Origin: Streptomyces humi
Lineage (GTDB): Bacteria > Actinomycetota > Actinomycetes > Streptomycetales > Streptomycetaceae
NCBI RefSeq assembly: GCF_001005085.2
Contig: NZ_LBMU02000013.1
Span: 62,001-126,000 of the forward strand
Direction: 5' to 3'
DNA: 64,000 nucleotides
Within the stretch, counting starts at the first letter, position 1. Each line of letters opens with the position of its first letter. The notes beneath the pieces were generated by a model, which worked only from the letters and a program-made list of their open reading frames with translations, was not told the origin of the DNA and did not search any database. The translations under genes were made by a program, and so were the position numbers. Positions 52,335 through 61,092 of this stretch are shown here, in pieces.

Positions 52335-53012
52335 ATGACCCGTGTACTGCTCGCCGAGGACGACGCGTCCATCTCGGAGCCGCTGGCCCGCGCCCTGCGC
52401 CGGGAAGGTTACGAGGTCGAGGTGCGCGAGGACGGACCGACCGCACTCGACGCCGGAATGCAGGGCGGCATCGACCTGGTCGTGCTGGACCTCGGGCTGC
52501 CCGGCATGGACGGCCTGGAGGTCGCGCGCCGGCTGCGGGCCGAGGGCCACGCCGTGCCGATCCTCATCCTGACCGCGCGGGCCGACGAGGTGGACACCGT
52601 CGTCGGTCTCGACGCGGGTGCCGACGACTACGTCACCAAGCCGTTCCGGCTCGCCGAACTGCTCGCCCGGGTACGGGCGCTGCTGCGGCGCGGGGCCGCG
52701 GAGCCCGCGCAGCCGCCGGCCACGCACGGGGTGCGGATCGACGTCGAGTCGCACCGGGCGTGGATGGGTGACGAGGAACTCCAGCTCACGGCGAAGGAGT
52801 TCGACCTGCTGCGGGTGCTGGTGCGGGACGCCGGACGGGTGGTCACGCGGGACCAGTTGATGCGGGAGGTCTGGGACACGACCTGGTGGTCGTCGACCAA
52901 GACGCTCGACATGCACATCTCCTGGCTGCGGAAGAAGCTCGGCGACGACGCGGCGAACCCGCGGTACATCGCCACCGTGCGGGGTGTCGGGTTCCGTTTC
53001 GAAAAGAGCTAG
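52335..53012 (+). CDS. OmpR/PhoB-family response regulator
   Basis: 225 residues. Receiver domain (~1-115) with acidic pocket LLAEDDA, phospho-acceptor Asp in VVLDLGLPGMDG (~51), LTARAD and KPFRLAEL. A winged-helix output domain (~130-222: ELQLTAKEFDLLRVLVRDAG, TLDMHISWLRKKLGDD, IATVRGVGFRF) follows. The partner kinase gene lies 156 bases downstream, after a palindromic repeat. Confidence 0.94.
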   Translation: MTRVLLAEDDASISEPLARALRREGYEVEVREDGPTALDAGMQGGIDLVVLDLGLPGMDGLEVARRLRAEGHAVPILILTARADEVDTVVGLDAGADDYVTKPFRLAELLARVRALLRRGAAEPAQPPATHGVRIDVESHRAWMGDEELQLTAKEFDLLRVLVRDAGRVVTRDQLMREVWDTTWWSSTKTLDMHISWLRKKLGDDAANPRYIATVRGVGFRFEKS

Positions 53013-53083
53013 GTCGGCTACGCGCGTCGCGCCGTGGGTGGCTGATGCGGTGTGCGCGGCCGGGCGTCGTCGTCGGCCGGTCG

Positions 53084-53142
53084 CGCAGTTCCTCCCCCGG
53101 CCTTCGGCCGGGGGTACCCCCAGCGCCCCTTTTCGGGGCGCT
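53084..53142. repeat. Nested palindromic repeats between response regulator and kinase genes
   Basis: The class B core (gtcgcgcagttc ... gcgcccctttt-cggggcgc) is interrupted by a class A palindrome (ctcccccggccttcggccggggg followed by tacccccagcg). It looks like one repeat family inserted into another. Confidence 0.7.
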
Positions 53143-53168
53143 GATGTGGCCGTTTCCCGGAGAGTGCC

Positions 53169-54443
53169 GTGCGTCGTCGTCTGATCCAGTCCACCCTCGC
53201 CGTCGTGCTCGTCGTCATCGCCGTGTTCGGTGTCTCCCTCGTGATCGTCGAGTCGCGGACCATCAGCAACAGCGCCCAGGAACGCGTCGACTCCGAGGCG
53301 CTGCGGCTCGCCAGCATCGTGGACAGCCGGATCCTTGAGGACGAGGACGTCACCGCGGAGATACTGCGCAGTCAGGTCTCCAAGGAGCAGTACGCCGTCA
53401 TCAGGATCCCGAAAAAGCCGCCGATCGAGATCGGGTCGAAGCCCGAGGGCGACGTCATCCACTACACCGCGGACGGTGAGGAGGGCGAGACGGTCACCGT
53501 CCAGGAGCCGCGCTCCACGGTGACCCGGGAGGTCGGCCGTACGCTGCTCATCATCGGGGCGGTGGCGCTGCTCGCCGTGATCGCCGCCGTGCTGCTCGCC
53601 ATCCGGCAGGCCAACCGGCTCGCCTCCCCGCTCACCGACCTCGCGGAGACCGCCGAGCGGCTGGGCTCGGGCGACCCTCGGCCCCGGCACAAGCGGTACG
53701 GCGTCCCCGAGCTGGACCGGGTCGCCGACGTCCTGGACTCGTCCGCCGAGCGGATCGGGCGGATGCTCACCGCTGAGCGACGGCTCGCCGCCGACGCCTC
53801 CCACCAGCTGCGCACCCCGCTGACCGCGCTGTCCATGCGCCTGGAGGAGATCACCCTCACGGACGACCCGGACATCGTGAAGGAGGAGGCGAACGTGGCG
53901 CTCACGCAGGTGGAGCGGCTGACGGACGTCGTCGAGCGGCTGCTCACGAACTCCCGCGACCCGCGCACCGGCTCCGCCGTCTCCTTCGACCTGGACGAGG
54001 TCATCCAGCAGCAGCTCGCCGAGTGGCGGCCCGCCTACCGCGGTGTGGGCCGGGCCATCGTCAGCTCCGGCAAGCGGCACCTGCGGGCCGTGGGCACCCC
54101 GGGCGCGGTGGCACAGGTGCTGGCCGCGCTGATCGAGAACTCGTTGATGCACGGTGGCGGCACGGTCGCGCTGCGCACCCGGGTCACCGGCAACCAGGCC
54201 GTGGTCGAGGTGACCGACGAGGGCGGCGGGGTGCCCGCCGACCTCGGCAACCGGATCTTCGAGCGGACCATCAGCGGCCGCAACTCCACCGGGATCGGGC
54301 TGGCCGTCGCCCGCGACCTCGCGGAGGCCGACGGCGGCCGGCTGGAGCTGCTCCAGGCCCAGCCCCCGGTCTTCGGCCTGTTCCTGTCCCGGACCCCGCC
54401 GCAGCACAAGCCGGCGGGCGAGGACCACCCCACGGTCCGCTAG
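53169..54443 (+). CDS. Sensor histidine kinase
   Basis: 424 residues from GTG 53169 (GGAGAG five bases upstream). Two membrane helices (~7-27 and ~120-145) enclose a ~90-residue sensor domain. HAMP (~145-195), H-box ASHQLRTPLTAL (~215), N-box ALIENSLMHGGG (~322), G1 VTDEGGGVP, and G2 STGIGLAVARDLA follow. It partners the OmpR-type regulator upstream; the signal is unknown. Confidence 0.93.
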   Translation: MRRRLIQSTLAVVLVVIAVFGVSLVIVESRTISNSAQERVDSEALRLASIVDSRILEDEDVTAEILRSQVSKEQYAVIRIPKKPPIEIGSKPEGDVIHYTADGEEGETVTVQEPRSTVTREVGRTLLIIGAVALLAVIAAVLLAIRQANRLASPLTDLAETAERLGSGDPRPRHKRYGVPELDRVADVLDSSAERIGRMLTAERRLAADASHQLRTPLTALSMRLEEITLTDDPDIVKEEANVALTQVERLTDVVERLLTNSRDPRTGSAVSFDLDEVIQQQLAEWRPAYRGVGRAIVSSGKRHLRAVGTPGAVAQVLAALIENSLMHGGGTVALRTRVTGNQAVVEVTDEGGGVPADLGNRIFERTISGRNSTGIGLAVARDLAEADGGRLELLQAQPPVFGLFLSRTPPQHKPAGEDHPTVR

Positions 54444-54451
54444 GACGCCGC

Positions 54452-54955
54452 TCAGCGGACCCGCTGCCTCGGCTTCGCCGAGTCGGCGGCCCGCTCCAGG
54501 ATGGCCTCCGCGTCCGCGACCGTCTCCCGGGCCGGCAGTGCCTTGAACACCCAGGTGCGGTACGACCAGAAGCGGAACAGCGTCGCGACACCGATGCCGA
54601 CGAACTTGAAGACGTTGCTCTGTAGCGGGCTGTCCCAGCCGAAGCCGTAGGTCGCCAGGTACAGCAGACCGTTCTCGATCACCAGGCCGACCGCGCTGAA
54701 CAGCAGGAACAAGGTGAGTTCCTTGGTGCGGCCACCCTTGTCACGGTCCCGGTACGTCCAGTAGCGGAACCCCAGGTAGTTGAAGACGATGGCGACGACG
54801 GTGGCTATCACGCTCGCGCGCACCACCGGCAGGTCGGTGACGTGCCGGACCAGGTTGAAGACACCGAGATTGACGAGAATCCCGGCCCCGCCGACGGCGC
54901 CGAACTTGGCGACCTCTCGTACGAGCCGTTGCAGCCCCGAGGAACCACGTTCCAT
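54452..54955 (-). CDS. GtrA-family membrane protein
   Basis: 167 residues with four membrane helices: KFGAVGGAGILVNLGVFNLV, ASVIATVVAIVFNYLGFRYWTYR (the NYxxxRxWTF motif of GtrA), LTLFLLFSAVGLVIENGLLYLA and VFKFVGIGVATLFRFWSYRTWVF. Family members flip or modify polyprenyl-linked sugars for the cell envelope. Eight bases separate its stop from the converging kinase gene stop. Confidence 0.88.
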   Translation of the reverse strand: MERGSSGLQRLVREVAKFGAVGGAGILVNLGVFNLVRHVTDLPVVRASVIATVVAIVFNYLGFRYWTYRDRDKGGRTKELTLFLLFSAVGLVIENGLLYLATYGFGWDSPLQSNVFKFVGIGVATLFRFWSYRTWVFKALPARETVADAEAILERAADSAKPRQRVR

Positions 54956-55162
54956 GGTTGTGCGGGCTCCCGTCCGTAGGTATTGGCGACCCAGCCATGC
55001 TAACGACCCCGGGTGTTCCCTGCCTGTGGATGGCGACACAGGTCGGGAACGGCTTGGAAAGAAGACCGGAAAACCGGGGCAAGAGGCAACGAAGCGGCAG
55101 GTAAGAGCGCTGGTGGAGGGTGTGGAATCCGGCCACCCCGGCGCGGCCGATACCCTGGGGGC

Positions 55163-56302
55163 GTGACGTTCCCGGTAGTCGGCATGGTCGGCGGGGGTCA
55201 GCTCGCGCGTATGACGCACGAGGCGGGCATCCCGCTGGGCATCAGGTTCAAGCTCCTCAGTGACACTCCTCAGGACTCGGCAGCCCAGGTGGTGAGCGAT
55301 GTCGTCGTCGGCGACTACCGCGACCTGGACACGCTCCGCGAGTTCGCGCGCGGCTGCGATGTGATCACCTTCGATCACGAGCACGTCCCCACCGAGCATC
55401 TGCGGGCCCTGGAGGCGGACGGCATCCCCGTGCGCCCCGGCCCCGACGCGCTGGTGCACGCCCAGGACAAGGGCGTGATGCGGGCGAAGCTCACCGAGAT
55501 CGGTGTGCCGTGCCCGCGGCACCGCATCGTGACCGACGCGGAGGACGTGGTCCGGTTCGCGGCCGAGGGCGACGGCTTCCCCGTCGTCCTGAAGACCGTG
55601 CGCGGCGGCTACGACGGCAAGGGCGTGTGGGTCGTCGAGACCGCCGAGGAGGCCACCGACCCCTTCCGGGCCGGCGTGCCGGTCCTCGCCGAGGAGAAGG
55701 TCGACTACGTCCGCGAGCTCGCCGCCAACGTCGTACGCTCCCCGCACGGCCAGGCCGTCGCCTACCCGGTGGTCGAGTCGCAGCAGGTCAACGGCGTCTG
55801 TGACACCGTGATCGCGCCCGCGCCCGACCTGGACGAGGACCTCGCCCTGCGGGCCGAGGAGATGGCCCTGCGGATCGCCAAGGAACTCGGCGTCGTCGGT
55901 CACCTGGCCGTCGAGCTGTTCCAGACCCGGGACGGCCGCATCCTCGTCAACGAACTGGCGATGCGCCCCCACAACTCCGGCCACTGGACCCAGGACGGCG
56001 CGATCACCTCGCAGTTCGCCAACCACGTCCGCGCGGTCCTGGACCTGCCCCTGGGCGACCCGCGCCCGCGCGCGAAGTGGACGGTCATGGTCAACGTCCT
56101 GGGCGGCGACTACCCCGACATGTACTCCGCGTACCTGCACTGCATGGCCCGCGACCCCAAACTGAAGATCCACATGTACGGCAAGGACGTGAAGCCCGGA
56201 CGCAAGGTCGGCCACGTCAACACCTACGGCGACGACCTGGACGACGTTCTCGACCGCGCACGTCACGCTGCCGGCTACCTGAGAGGCACGATCACCGATT
56301 GA
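55163..56302 (+). CDS. purK: N5-carboxyaminoimidazole ribonucleotide synthase
   Basis: 379-residue ATP-grasp enzyme of purine synthesis, carboxylating AIR to N5-CAIR. N-terminal GMVGGGQLARM; ATP-grasp core VLKTVRGGYDGKGVWVV (~150); ELAANVVRSPHGQ; LAVELFQTRDGRILVNELAMRPHNSGHWTQDG (~255); NVLGG. GTG 55163 is the natural start. Its last codons overlap the end of the tnpB gene by 11 bases, because the insertion sequence lies directly behind it. Confidence 0.95.
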   Translation: MTFPVVGMVGGGQLARMTHEAGIPLGIRFKLLSDTPQDSAAQVVSDVVVGDYRDLDTLREFARGCDVITFDHEHVPTEHLRALEADGIPVRPGPDALVHAQDKGVMRAKLTEIGVPCPRHRIVTDAEDVVRFAAEGDGFPVVLKTVRGGYDGKGVWVVETAEEATDPFRAGVPVLAEEKVDYVRELAANVVRSPHGQAVAYPVVESQQVNGVCDTVIAPAPDLDEDLALRAEEMALRIAKELGVVGHLAVELFQTRDGRILVNELAMRPHNSGHWTQDGAITSQFANHVRAVLDLPLGDPRPRAKWTVMVNVLGGDYPDMYSAYLHCMARDPKLKIHMYGKDVKPGRKVGHVNTYGDDLDDVLDRARHAAGYLRGTITD

Positions 56303-57530
56303 CCTCGGCCTCTCCCCTTGGGGAGGGGCCTGCCGTGGTTCGCACCACGACGCTTCCTGCTTCATCGCCGACTGCCCGCCCGGAGGAACTCCGTTGGGGT
56401 CTTACACCGGCTCCACAGGCCGACACCGCCAGCCCGGCGGCCAGAATTGTCTTCGCGGCGTTGTGGTCCCGGTCGTGCTGGGTGCCGCAGCCCGCGCACG
56501 TCCATCGTCGGACGCTCAGGGGCAGCTCATCGTGGATCAGGCCGCACGTGGAGCAGGTCCTGCTCGATGGGAAGAAGCGGTCGATCGCGATCAGTTCGCG
56601 CCCGTACCAGGCGCATTTGTACTCCAGGAGGGAACGCAACTCCGTCCACGAGGCATCGGAAATCGCACGCGCAAGGGTGCGGTTGCCCGGCAGGCTCCGG
56701 ACGGTCAGATCCTCGATCACGATCGTTTGGTTCTCACGAACGAGTCGAGTGGTCAGCTTGTGGAGGAAGTCCCGGCGCCGGTCGGTGATGCGCGCATGGA
56801 TGCGTGTCACTTTGAGGCGAGCCTTCTCCCGGTTCCTCGAGTTCTGGGCCTTACGAGAGAGTTCTCGCTGGGCTTGTCCGAGGCGGGCTCGGTCTTTCCG
56901 CTCGAACTTGGGGTTGGTGATCTTCTCACCGGTGGACAGGGTGAGCAGGCTTGTGAGGCCCGCGTCGAGTCCCACCGTCGCGTCGGTGGCCGGCCCGGGG
57001 CTGACGGCGCTTTCTACGAGCAGGGAAACGAACCAACGGCCTGCCCTGTCCCGGGAGACCGTGACCGTAGACGGTTCGGTGTCTTCCGGAAGTGGCCGCG
57101 ACCACACGACGGCCAGCGGTTCACGCATCTTGGCCAACGTGAGCTCACCGTTGTGGAAGCGGAACGCGGACCGTGTGTACTCGGCAGAGTCTCTCGACCT
57201 CTTCTTCGACTTGAAGCGAGGGTGTCGAGCCCGCTTGTCGAAAAAGGCCGTGTAGGCGGTCTGAAGATGACGCAGCGACTGCTGCAACGGCACGGAAGAG
57301 ACTTGTGCCAGAAAGTCCAGCTCTTCGGTCCTCTTCCACTCAGTGAGCATCGCCGACGTTTCCACGTAGGAGACCCGGCGGTGCTCCAGCGTCCACGCCC
57401 GGGACCGTGCGTCGAGCGCCATGTTGAAGACCTTGCGCACGCAGCCGAAAGTGCGAGCCAGCTCGGCTGCTTGCTCCGGAGTCGGATAGAAGCGGAACTT
57501 GAACCCCCGCTTCACACTCGTGCTCCCCAT
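56292..57530 (-). CDS. tnpB: TnpB (IS200/IS605-family RNA-guided nuclease)
   Basis: 412 residues, the full TnpB length. Conserved start KRGFKFRFYPTPEQAAEL, WED/REC-like region, RuvC motif I VGLDAGL (Asp189), motif II IVIEDL (Glu273), zinc knuckle with Cys326/329/345/348 (TCSTCG, CAGCG), and motif III HDRDHNAAKTIL (Asp355), all intact. No tnpA is present, so this is a tnpB-only (IS1341-like) copy. It sits between purK and purE, opposite to both. The guide RNA is expected to span the 3' end of the gene on the same strand. Confidence 0.95.
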   Translation of the reverse strand: MGSTSVKRGFKFRFYPTPEQAAELARTFGCVRKVFNMALDARSRAWTLEHRRVSYVETSAMLTEWKRTEELDFLAQVSSVPLQQSLRHLQTAYTAFFDKRARHPRFKSKKRSRDSAEYTRSAFRFHNGELTLAKMREPLAVVWSRPLPEDTEPSTVTVSRDRAGRWFVSLLVESAVSPGPATDATVGLDAGLTSLLTLSTGEKITNPKFERKDRARLGQAQRELSRKAQNSRNREKARLKVTRIHARITDRRRDFLHKLTTRLVRENQTIVIEDLTVRSLPGNRTLARAISDASWTELRSLLEYKCAWYGRELIAIDRFFPSSRTCSTCGLIHDELPLSVRRWTCAGCGTQHDRDHNAAKTILAAGLAVSACGAGVRPQRSSSGRAVGDEAGSVVVRTTAGPSPRGEAEVNR

Positions 57531-57558
57531 GTTTCACACGGTAGCTCCTTTGATGTAA
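56308..57558 (-). mobile_element. Probable IS605-like element carrying only tnpB
   Basis: The right-end hairpin candidate is 56308-56329 (gcctctcccc-tt-ggggaggggc), on the strand of the expected guide RNA. On the left, TTAC (complement of 57555-57558) precedes the tnpB leader; TTAC is the insertion target of IS608-type elements. The boundaries are inferred and could be off by tens of bases. The element separates purK from purE by ~1.3 kb. Confidence 0.55.
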
Positions 57559-57679
57559 GCATGTCTGGCAGTCGGGGAATCCCGTCGTGCGGATCCGGAT
57601 GAACCGTTACCCGCTCGCGAGCGAGGTGCCTACTCACACCCCTCGGCCCGAGGCCGAGAAGGTACGCAAGGAGATTGAG

Positions 57680-58201
57680 ATGAGCCCCGTTGTTGGCATC
57701 GTCATGGGTTCGGACTCCGACTGGCCCGTCATGGAGGCCGCCGCCAAGGCCCTGGACGAGTTCGAGATCGAGTACGAGGTGGACGTCGTCTCGGCGCACC
57801 GGATGCCGCGCGAGATGATCACGTACGGTGAGCAGGCCGCCGACCGCGGACTGAAGGCGATCATCGCCGGCGCCGGGGGAGCGGCCCACCTCCCTGGCAT
57901 GCTCGCCTCGGTCACGCCCCTCCCGGTCATCGGCGTCCCGGTCCCGCTGAAGTACCTCGACGGCATGGACTCCCTGCTCTCCATCGTGCAGATGCCGGCC
58001 GGTGTCCCGGTCGCCACGGTCTCCGTCGCCGGCGCCCGCAACGCGGGCCTGCTGGCCGCCCGGATCCTCGCCACGCACGACGAGGACCTCCTCCAGCGGT
58101 TGCGCGAGTTCCAGCAGGACCTCAACGACCAGGCCACCGAGAAGGGCAAGCGCCTGCGGTCCAAGGTCGAGGGCCCGACCGGCTTCGGCTTCGGCAAGTA
58201 G
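57680..58201 (+). CDS. purE: N5-carboxyaminoimidazole ribonucleotide mutase
   Basis: 173-residue class I PurE, converting N5-CAIR to CAIR. Start [16 protein letters not shown] (phosphate loop), SAHRMPREM (~44, substrate His), [36 protein letters not shown] and [21 protein letters not shown] precedes ATG 57680. Normally follows purK directly; here tnpB intervenes, so purE needs its own promoter in 57560-57665. Confidence 0.95.
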   Translation: MSPVVGIVMGSDSDWPVMEAAAKALDEFEIEYEVDVVSAHRMPREMITYGEQAADRGLKAIIAGAGGAAHLPGMLASVTPLPVIGVPVPLKYLDGMDSLLSIVQMPAGVPVATVSVAGARNAGLLAARILATHDEDLLQRLREFQQDLNDQATEKGKRLRSKVEGPTGFGFGK

Positions 58202-58222
58202 GACTCCGGGAAGCAATACGCA

Positions 58223-59401
58223 ATGACCTCATCCGACGAAGCCCGGTCCCTGCTGCGCGAGTTCCCGGTCGTCGACGGCCACAACGACCTGCCGTACGCA
58301 CTGCGCGAGCAGGTCCGCTACGACCTCGACGCCCGCGACATCGCCACCCACCAGAACGCGCACCTGCACACCGACATCCCGCGGCTGCGCGAGGGCGGGG
58401 TCGGCGCGCAGTACTGGTCGGTGTACGTCCGCTCGGACCTGCCGGGCGCGGTCCCGGCGACCCTCGAACAGATCGACTGCGTACGACAGTTGATCGCCCG
58501 CTACCCGTCCGACCTGCGGGCCGCGCTGACCGCCGCGGACATGGAGGCGGCGCGCGCGGAAGGCCGTATCGCCTCCCTCATGGGCGCGGAGGGCGGCCAC
58601 TCCATCGACAACTCGCTGGGCACCCTGCGCGGTCTGTACGAACTGGGCGTGCGCTACATGACGCTCACCCACAACGACAACAACGACTGGGCGGACTCGG
58701 CGACGGACGAGCCGAACGTCGGCGGTCTGTCCGCCTTCGGCCGCGAGGTCGTCCGGGAGATGAACCGCCTGGGCATGCTGGTGGACCTGTCCCACGTCGC
58801 GGCCACGACCATGCGCGCGGCCCTGGACACCACCACCGCCCCGGTGATCTTCTCCCACTCCTCCTCCCGGGCCGTCTGCGACCACCCCCGCAACATCCCG
58901 GACGACGTCCTCGAACGCCTGCCCGCCAACGGCGGCATGGCGATGGTGACGTTCGTGCCGAAGTTCGTGCTCCAGGCGGCGGTCGACTGGACGGCGGCGG
59001 CCGACGACAACATGCGCGCCCACGGCTTCCACCACCTCGACACCACCGAGGAGGCGATGAAGGTCCACCGGGCCTTCGAGGAGAGCCACCCCCGCCCGGT
59101 CGCCACCACCGCCACGGTCGCCGACCACCTCGACCACATGCGCGAGGTCGCCGGCATCGACCACCTCGGCATCGGCGGCGACTACGACGGCACGGCCTTC
59201 ACCCCCGACGGCCTGAACGACGTCTCCGGCTACCCCAACCTCCTCGCGGAACTCCTCGACCGGGGCTGGTCCAAGCCCGACCTGGCCAAGCTGACCTGGC
59301 AGAACGCGGTACGAGTACTCGGCGCGGCGGAAGACGTGTCCCGGGACCTCCGGACCACGAGGGCGGCGTCGAACGCCACGATCCAGGACCTCGACGGCTG
59401 A
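58223..59401 (+). CDS. Membrane dipeptidase (M19, renal-dipeptidase type)
   Basis: 392 residues, zinc-dependent dipeptidase. All metal ligands are present: His20 and Asp22 in VVDGHNDLP, Glu123 in GAEGGHS, His191 in VDLSHV, His212 in FSHSS. Asp320 in GIGGDYDG is also present. No signal peptide is visible, so it is probably cytoplasmic. It follows purE by 21 bases and is likely co-transcribed. A diverged paralogue lies at 61093. Confidence 0.93.
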   Translation: MTSSDEARSLLREFPVVDGHNDLPYALREQVRYDLDARDIATHQNAHLHTDIPRLREGGVGAQYWSVYVRSDLPGAVPATLEQIDCVRQLIARYPSDLRAALTAADMEAARAEGRIASLMGAEGGHSIDNSLGTLRGLYELGVRYMTLTHNDNNDWADSATDEPNVGGLSAFGREVVREMNRLGMLVDLSHVAATTMRAALDTTTAPVIFSHSSSRAVCDHPRNIPDDVLERLPANGGMAMVTFVPKFVLQAAVDWTAAADDNMRAHGFHHLDTTEEAMKVHRAFEESHPRPVATTATVADHLDHMREVAGIDHLGIGGDYDGTAFTPDGLNDVSGYPNLLAELLDRGWSKPDLAKLTWQNAVRVLGAAEDVSRDLRTTRAASNATIQDLDG

Positions 59402-59432
59402 CCCCGTCCCGGCGCGGCCTCGGCCGAGCCGG

Positions 59433-60566
59433 TCAGACGGCCCCGGGCAGGCCCGCGGGATCCGAAGCGGCTCGGTGGGGCCGCGGGGCCGGCAGGGTCG
59501 GGTAGTCCGTGTAGCCGAGCGGGCCGCCCACGTACATGAAGTAGCGGTCCCGGACCGGGTTGAGGGGTGCGGCCAGCCGTAGCCGGGTGACCAGGTCGGG
59601 GTTGGCGAGGAACGGGCGGCCCAGGGCGACCAGTTCCGCCCCGGCGGTCCGGAGCCGGCGGGCGGCCTCGGTGACCTCCTCCGTGGTGAGGTCGCGCAGG
59701 ACCGGGTTGGCGATCAGCGTGCCGGTCCAGACGGCGCGCAGGCGGTGGAACAGCGGGGCGTCCGGGTCGGCGTGCACGAGATGGAGGTACGCCGGCCCGA
59801 CGCCGTCCAGCCGCTCGGCGAGCGCCGGGTACAGGGCATCGGTGTCGGTCTCCGCGATGCCGTTGACCGTGTTGCCGGGGGAGATCCGCACGCCCACCCG
59901 GTCCGCTCCGACCTCGGCGGCCACCGCCTCCACCACCTCCGCCGTGAAGCGGACGCGCCCGGCGACCGAGCCGCCGTACCCGTCCGTGCGCCGGTTGGTG
60001 TTGCCGGCGAGGAACTGGTGCAGCAGATGGCCGTTGGCCGAGTGCACCTCGACGCCCTCGAAACCGGCGTCGAGCGCCCGGCGGGCGGCGGCCGCGAAGT
60101 CGGCGATCGTCGACTCGATCCCCGCCCGGCTCAGCTCCCGCGGCACCACGGCCGGGCGGTGTCCCCCCGGAGTGAAGACCGTCTCCGGCAGCGGGACCGG
60201 CGAGGGCGCCACCGGGGTCAGTCCGGTGGTCGCCGGATGGCTCACCCGGCCGCCGTGCTGGAGCTGGAGGAACATCCGTCCGCCGGCCGCCCGGACGGCG
60301 TCCGTGACCCGCCGCCAGCCCGCCACGTGCCGGTCGCTGTGGATGGCGGTGATGTTGGGGTACGTCTGCCCGACGGCGTTGGGCGTGGCCGCCTCCGCGA
60401 TGATCAGACCGGCCGCGGCACGCTGGGCGTAGTAGGTGACCATGAGGTCGGTCGGGGTCCCGTCGGCCTCCGCGCGGTTGCGCGTGAGCGGGGCCATCAC
60501 GAGACGGTTGGGGAGTTCGAGCCGGCCGAGCCGGGCCGGTGCCAGGAGGTCCGTTGTCCGCGTCAT
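59433..60566 (-). CDS. Old-yellow-enzyme-type ene-reductase
   Basis: 377-residue FMN enzyme reducing activated C=C bonds. LPNRLVMAPLTRNRA (~18), FLQLQHGGRVSHP (~100), the substrate histidine/asparagine pair in VEVHSANGHLLHQFLAGNTNRRTDGYGGS (His-Ser-Ala-Asn, ~180), GVRISPGNTVNG, and LVALGRPFLANPDLV. Divergent from the MerR gene that probably regulates it. Confidence 0.93.
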   Translation of the reverse strand: MTRTTDLLAPARLGRLELPNRLVMAPLTRNRAEADGTPTDLMVTYYAQRAAAGLIIAEAATPNAVGQTYPNITAIHSDRHVAGWRRVTDAVRAAGGRMFLQLQHGGRVSHPATTGLTPVAPSPVPLPETVFTPGGHRPAVVPRELSRAGIESTIADFAAAARRALDAGFEGVEVHSANGHLLHQFLAGNTNRRTDGYGGSVAGRVRFTAEVVEAVAAEVGADRVGVRISPGNTVNGIAETDTDALYPALAERLDGVGPAYLHLVHADPDAPLFHRLRAVWTGTLIANPVLRDLTTEEVTEAARRLRTAGAELVALGRPFLANPDLVTRLRLAAPLNPVRDRYFMYVGGPLGYTDYPTLPAPRPHRAASDPAGLPGAV

Positions 60567-60582
60567 GGCCGTAACGTAGAAC

Positions 60583-60598
60583 CTGACATCAGTGTCAG
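60583..60598. promoter_or_regulatory. MerR-type operator between OYE and merR genes
   Basis: CTGACATCAGTGTCAG: 6-base inverted repeat with 4-base spacer in a 57-base divergent gap. A MerR dimer would bind here between overlapping promoters. Confidence 0.6.
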
Positions 60599-60623
60599 AA
60601 TCAAGTCCTTCCGGAGGGCCGGC

Positions 60624-60983
60624 ATGCGGATCGGGGAACTGGCCGGACGCACCGCGGTGAGCGAGCGGTCGCTGCGCTACTACGAGGAGCAGGGGCTGCT
60701 GACCGCCGAGCGGACGCCCGGCGGGCACCGGGACTATCCGGAGACGGCCGTCGACCGGGTCGTACGCATCCAGGAGCTGTACGCGGCCGGGCTGCACAGC
60801 ACCCGGATCAAGGAGCTGCTGCCCTGCATGCGGGACCAGGACGGCGGGCCGTCGGCCGTCGCCACCCCCAGGCTGGTCGACGACCTCACCGCCGAACGCG
60901 ACCGGATCGACCGTCTCATCGCCGACCTGGTGCGGTCCCGGGACACCCTGGACGAGGTCATCCGGGCCGCCGGGGAGAGCTGA
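60624..60983 (+). CDS. MerR-family regulator
   Basis: 119 residues. MerR winged helix (MRIGELAGRTAVSERSLRYYEEQGLLTAERTPGGHRDYPE, residues 1-40) and a coiled-coil dimerisation helix (~85-115). There are no cysteines suited to metal or redox sensing except one (Cys72 region, LLPCMRDQ), so it probably senses an organic ligand. Controls the divergent ene-reductase and itself. Confidence 0.93.
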   Translation: MRIGELAGRTAVSERSLRYYEEQGLLTAERTPGGHRDYPETAVDRVVRIQELYAAGLHSTRIKELLPCMRDQDGGPSAVATPRLVDDLTAERDRIDRLIADLVRSRDTLDEVIRAAGES

Positions 60984-61092
60984 CCCGGGATACCCCCGAA
61001 CGCCCCGTCCACCAGGAACCCTCCCGGCCGGGCGTGCGACCGTGGACTACAGCCCCTTCACGACGTAGCTCACGACGACGTACGGAGCCCCC

